A DNA stretch of 64,000 nucleotides from Bremia lactucae (taxonomy: Eukaryota; Oomycota; Peronosporomycetes; Peronosporales; Peronosporaceae): the NCBI RefSeq assembly GCF_004359215.1, contig NW_027152031.1:1059561-1123560 (forward strand), given 5' to 3'. Position numbers and translations under genes: made by a program. The number at the start of each line of letters is the position of its first letter. The stretch's first letter is position 1. The notes beneath the pieces are model-generated. The model saw nothing but the letters and a program-made list of their open reading frames with translations. It was not told the origin of the DNA and ran no database searches. Below are positions 62,099-64,000 of the stretch, piece after piece.

Positions 62099-63450
62099 CT
62101 TATACTCTTGATCTGTATGCGCCTCCGAAGTTAATTTCGGAGATAACTCAATTACCAACCCTAGAACCTACGCGGTTCTTGAGAGATCTGCATGGTGCTA
62201 AAATCAAGCAGATCTGCGTACTCATCACAGAGGACGATTACGTAACCGACAATCGGTCAGCGGTAATTTTTGCAGAGATCGAACGGGTTCTCGGCAGCTC
62301 ACCGATGTACGAAAGTGTCCTCGAAGCAAAGACTCAGATTGAGAGAGATACTACTCAATCCTGGGAGTCATTCAAAACAAATCCTTTATACAAGGATTTA
62401 TTGGAATTCAGGGATGTATTCCCTGAAGCAGTTCCGTGCGAGTTGCCTAAAGATAAAGGAACTCGACATGAGATCGAGCTGAAACCGGGCTCGAAGTACT
62501 GTTCATGAAGCAGTGGACACTGCATCGTGAACAAGTAGTTGCGATCGATAAATTCGTTACCGAACGATTAAAAGCGGAACAAGTGAGGGAGTCAACCTCC
62601 TTACATAGCTCTCCGACCTTCTGTGTGCGAAAGGCCACAGGAGGGTGGTGGATAGTGCACGCATTCAAGAAACTGAATGCTGCAACGGTGACGGCTCAAA
62701 CGCCGATACCTAGAAAAGGCGTAATCATAGATGGTATGTCTAAGAGTACGATCTTTCCGTCTATGGATCTGATGGATGTGTTCTATCAAATCCTTATGCG
62801 TGACCGGGACATCCCGTACACAGCAGTGAGCACTCTCAGTGGGATGCTCTGAGAATGGCTAGTGATGCCTCAGGGGCTTAGTAACGCCCCTGCAACACTC
62901 AATAGATGCGTAACGGGTCTGTTGACACCGGTGCGAGAATTCGCACCGAGTTATTTTGACGATGTCTTCGTCCATAGCCAGGCCATGGACGGAAAGACGG
63001 ACGTGGAAGTTTATAAAACTCACGTTCGTCAGTTTTTTACACTTATGCGAGAGCATAAGGTGTACGCAAATCTCAAGAAGTGTATATTCGCTGCAAGCGA
63101 AATGTTACTTCTTGGGTGCATCGTCGGTAAACACAGCGTGCGCCCTGATCCCGAAAGGATCAAGGCGATCACCGACTGGCCAATTCCAGTCGATGTCAAG
63201 AGACTTTGAAAGTTCCTTGGTTTCGCGGCGTACTTGCACAAGCACTCTCGCAATTATGCCGAGATGACAGTTCATCTCTCTCGTCTCTTAATAAAAGACG
63301 AGAAATGGTTATGGAACGCTAATTGTCAGCGTTCGTTTAAAAGTATCGAGCAAAGCTTGATGCAATCGCCCATCTTGGCGATTGCAGATCAAGAAAGACC
63401 ATCCATGCGGTCTGTGACGCCAGCGATTTCGCAATCGGCTGCGCGTTAAT
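62099..63450 (+). pseudogene. pol: Linker and reverse transcriptase of B4, YFDD intact
   Basis: Linker: LDLYAPPKLISEITQLPTLE, LRDLHGAKIKQICVLITEDD and LYKDLLEFRDVFPEAVPCEL, to a frameshift at ~62500. RT: KQWTLHREQVVAIDKFVTER, CVRKATGGWWIVHAFKKLNA, MSKSTIFPSMDLMDVFYQIL, a TGA at 62850-62852 in place of the Trp codon of MLWEWL, MPQGLSNAPATLNRCVTGLL, and APSYFDDVFVHSQAMDGKTD (~62945-63000). YANLKKCIFAASEMLLLGCI follows, and a TGA at 63206-63208. Only point stops separate it from an open RT, so it is the least damaged RT here. Confidence 0.8.
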
Positions 63451-63989
63451 GCAATACGATACAGACGGCGCGGAGCGCGTCGTCTGTTACCAATCGCGTC
63501 AGCTGCAACCAGCTGAACGCAATTTTTCAGTGCATGACAAGGAACTCCTTACCATGAAATATGCACTGGCTAAATTTAGGGTCTATCTCCTCGGAGATAG
63601 ACCGTTCATCGTATATATGGACCATGCGACTTTTACTGGCCACGCTAGAATCAGTTCGTGCGCAAGTACATTCGTGCTTGCGAGGTATGTCAGCGGGTGA
63701 AGCCTATCTCTTCATCCCGTGCACCTCTCCAACCTCTACCACTTCGGCAGAGTGTTGGCAGTCCGTATATATGGACTTCGTCTTCGGATTTCCAGAAGAC
63801 GATCACAAAAATAATGGAATCCTTGTTTTTGTAGACAGATTCAGCAAGATGGTACATCTTATTGCAGTACCAGAGTCGATCACGGCTCCGGGCTGCGCCC
63901 GTGTCTCTATCAACGCGGAATTCAAACTCCACAGTTTATCCTGTGAACTGGCCTCGGATAGAGATCCACGGTTTACGGCAGAGTTTTGA
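63449..63989 (+). pseudogene. pol: RNase H fused by deletion to integrase in B4
   Basis: RNase H: YDTDGAERVVCYQSRQLQPA, NFSVHDKELLTMKYALAKFR (Glu) and RPFIVYMDHAT (Asp). At ~63630 it jumps to the integrase finger end (FTGHARISSCAST in frame; the true finger frame gives QFVRKYIRACEVCQRVKP). The core is then open to 63989: ECWQSVYMDFVFGFPEDDHK, NNGILVFVDRFSKMVHLIAV and SCELASDRDPRFTAEF, with both first catalytic Asp residues. About 600 bp are missing at the join. Confidence 0.75.
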
Positions 63990-64000
63990 CAATCCATGTT

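Larger units (their letters stand above)
62099..64000 (+). mobile_element. Ty3/gypsy fragment B4 (family B), linker to integrase, runs off window
   Basis: Plus strand: linker, RT, RNase H start, then a deletion into the integrase finger and the core to the window end. It lacks gag, protease and a 5' LTR. Its left end abuts LTR A4. Confidence 0.8.

Noticed and set aside
1..64000. CRISPR array, rRNA genes, prokaryotic operons or phage genes
   Set aside because: No spaced direct repeats, rRNA-like blocks or ribosome-binding-site gene strings; the content is eukaryotic LTR retroelements.

Overview
The window is a repeat-packed stretch of eukaryotic DNA, most likely from an oomycete (Phytophthora or a downy mildew). 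That inference rests on four things: chromodomain-bearing Ty3/gypsy elements with TGTAAC...TACA ends; a small secreted-protein gene at 39486-39911 with an RxLR-like/EER arrangement; an oomycete-style initiator upstream of that gene; and a chitin synthase relic at 14850-15490. No rRNA, tRNA, CRISPR array or bacterial operon was seen. Three N runs (4569-4714, 8988-9602 and a single N at 60536) mark assembly joins.

About 55 of the 64 kb belongs to four families of Ty3/gypsy LTR retrotransposons, here called A, B, C and D. Layout in order: A1 (-, 1-1630, 5' end); spacer 1631-2972; A2 (+, 2973-12129, nearly whole); C1 (+, 12285-14835, 3' part); chitin synthase relic; C2 (-, 15500-20433); D (-, 20684-28057); C3 (+, 28058-30370); unassigned 30371-31193; B3 (-, 31194-39046, both LTRs); D-type LTR piece 39047-39256; effector-like gene and quiet DNA 39257-41625; LTR-A piece and A3 (-, 41626-43980); C4 (+, 43995-50594); B1 (-, 50595-56478); unassigned DNA; C5 (-, 57755-58330); B2 (+, 58362-60535); N; A4 3' end (+, 60537-62098); B4 (+, 62099-64000). 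Every element is damaged by stops, frameshifts, deletions or truncation.

The shared plan is 5' LTR, 2-nt spacer, primer-binding site TGGTAGCAC, gag with a CCHC knuckle, DSGA or DCGA protease, RT, RNase H, integrase, usually a chromodomain, then a further reading frame on the OPPOSITE strand, a polypurine tract and the 3' LTR. This antisense frame (aORF) is present in all four families, runs tail-to-tail with pol and overlaps its 3' end. The B and D aORFs are recognisably homologous proteins. It is the most interesting signal here.

Second in interest are the effector-like gene and a recurring pattern of short in-place inversions and inverted patches of pol inside the elements (7233-7320, 26930-27020, 34137-34288, 45925-46183), with identity blocks shared between distant B copies (for example 777 bp at 36653-37429 and 54194-54970).
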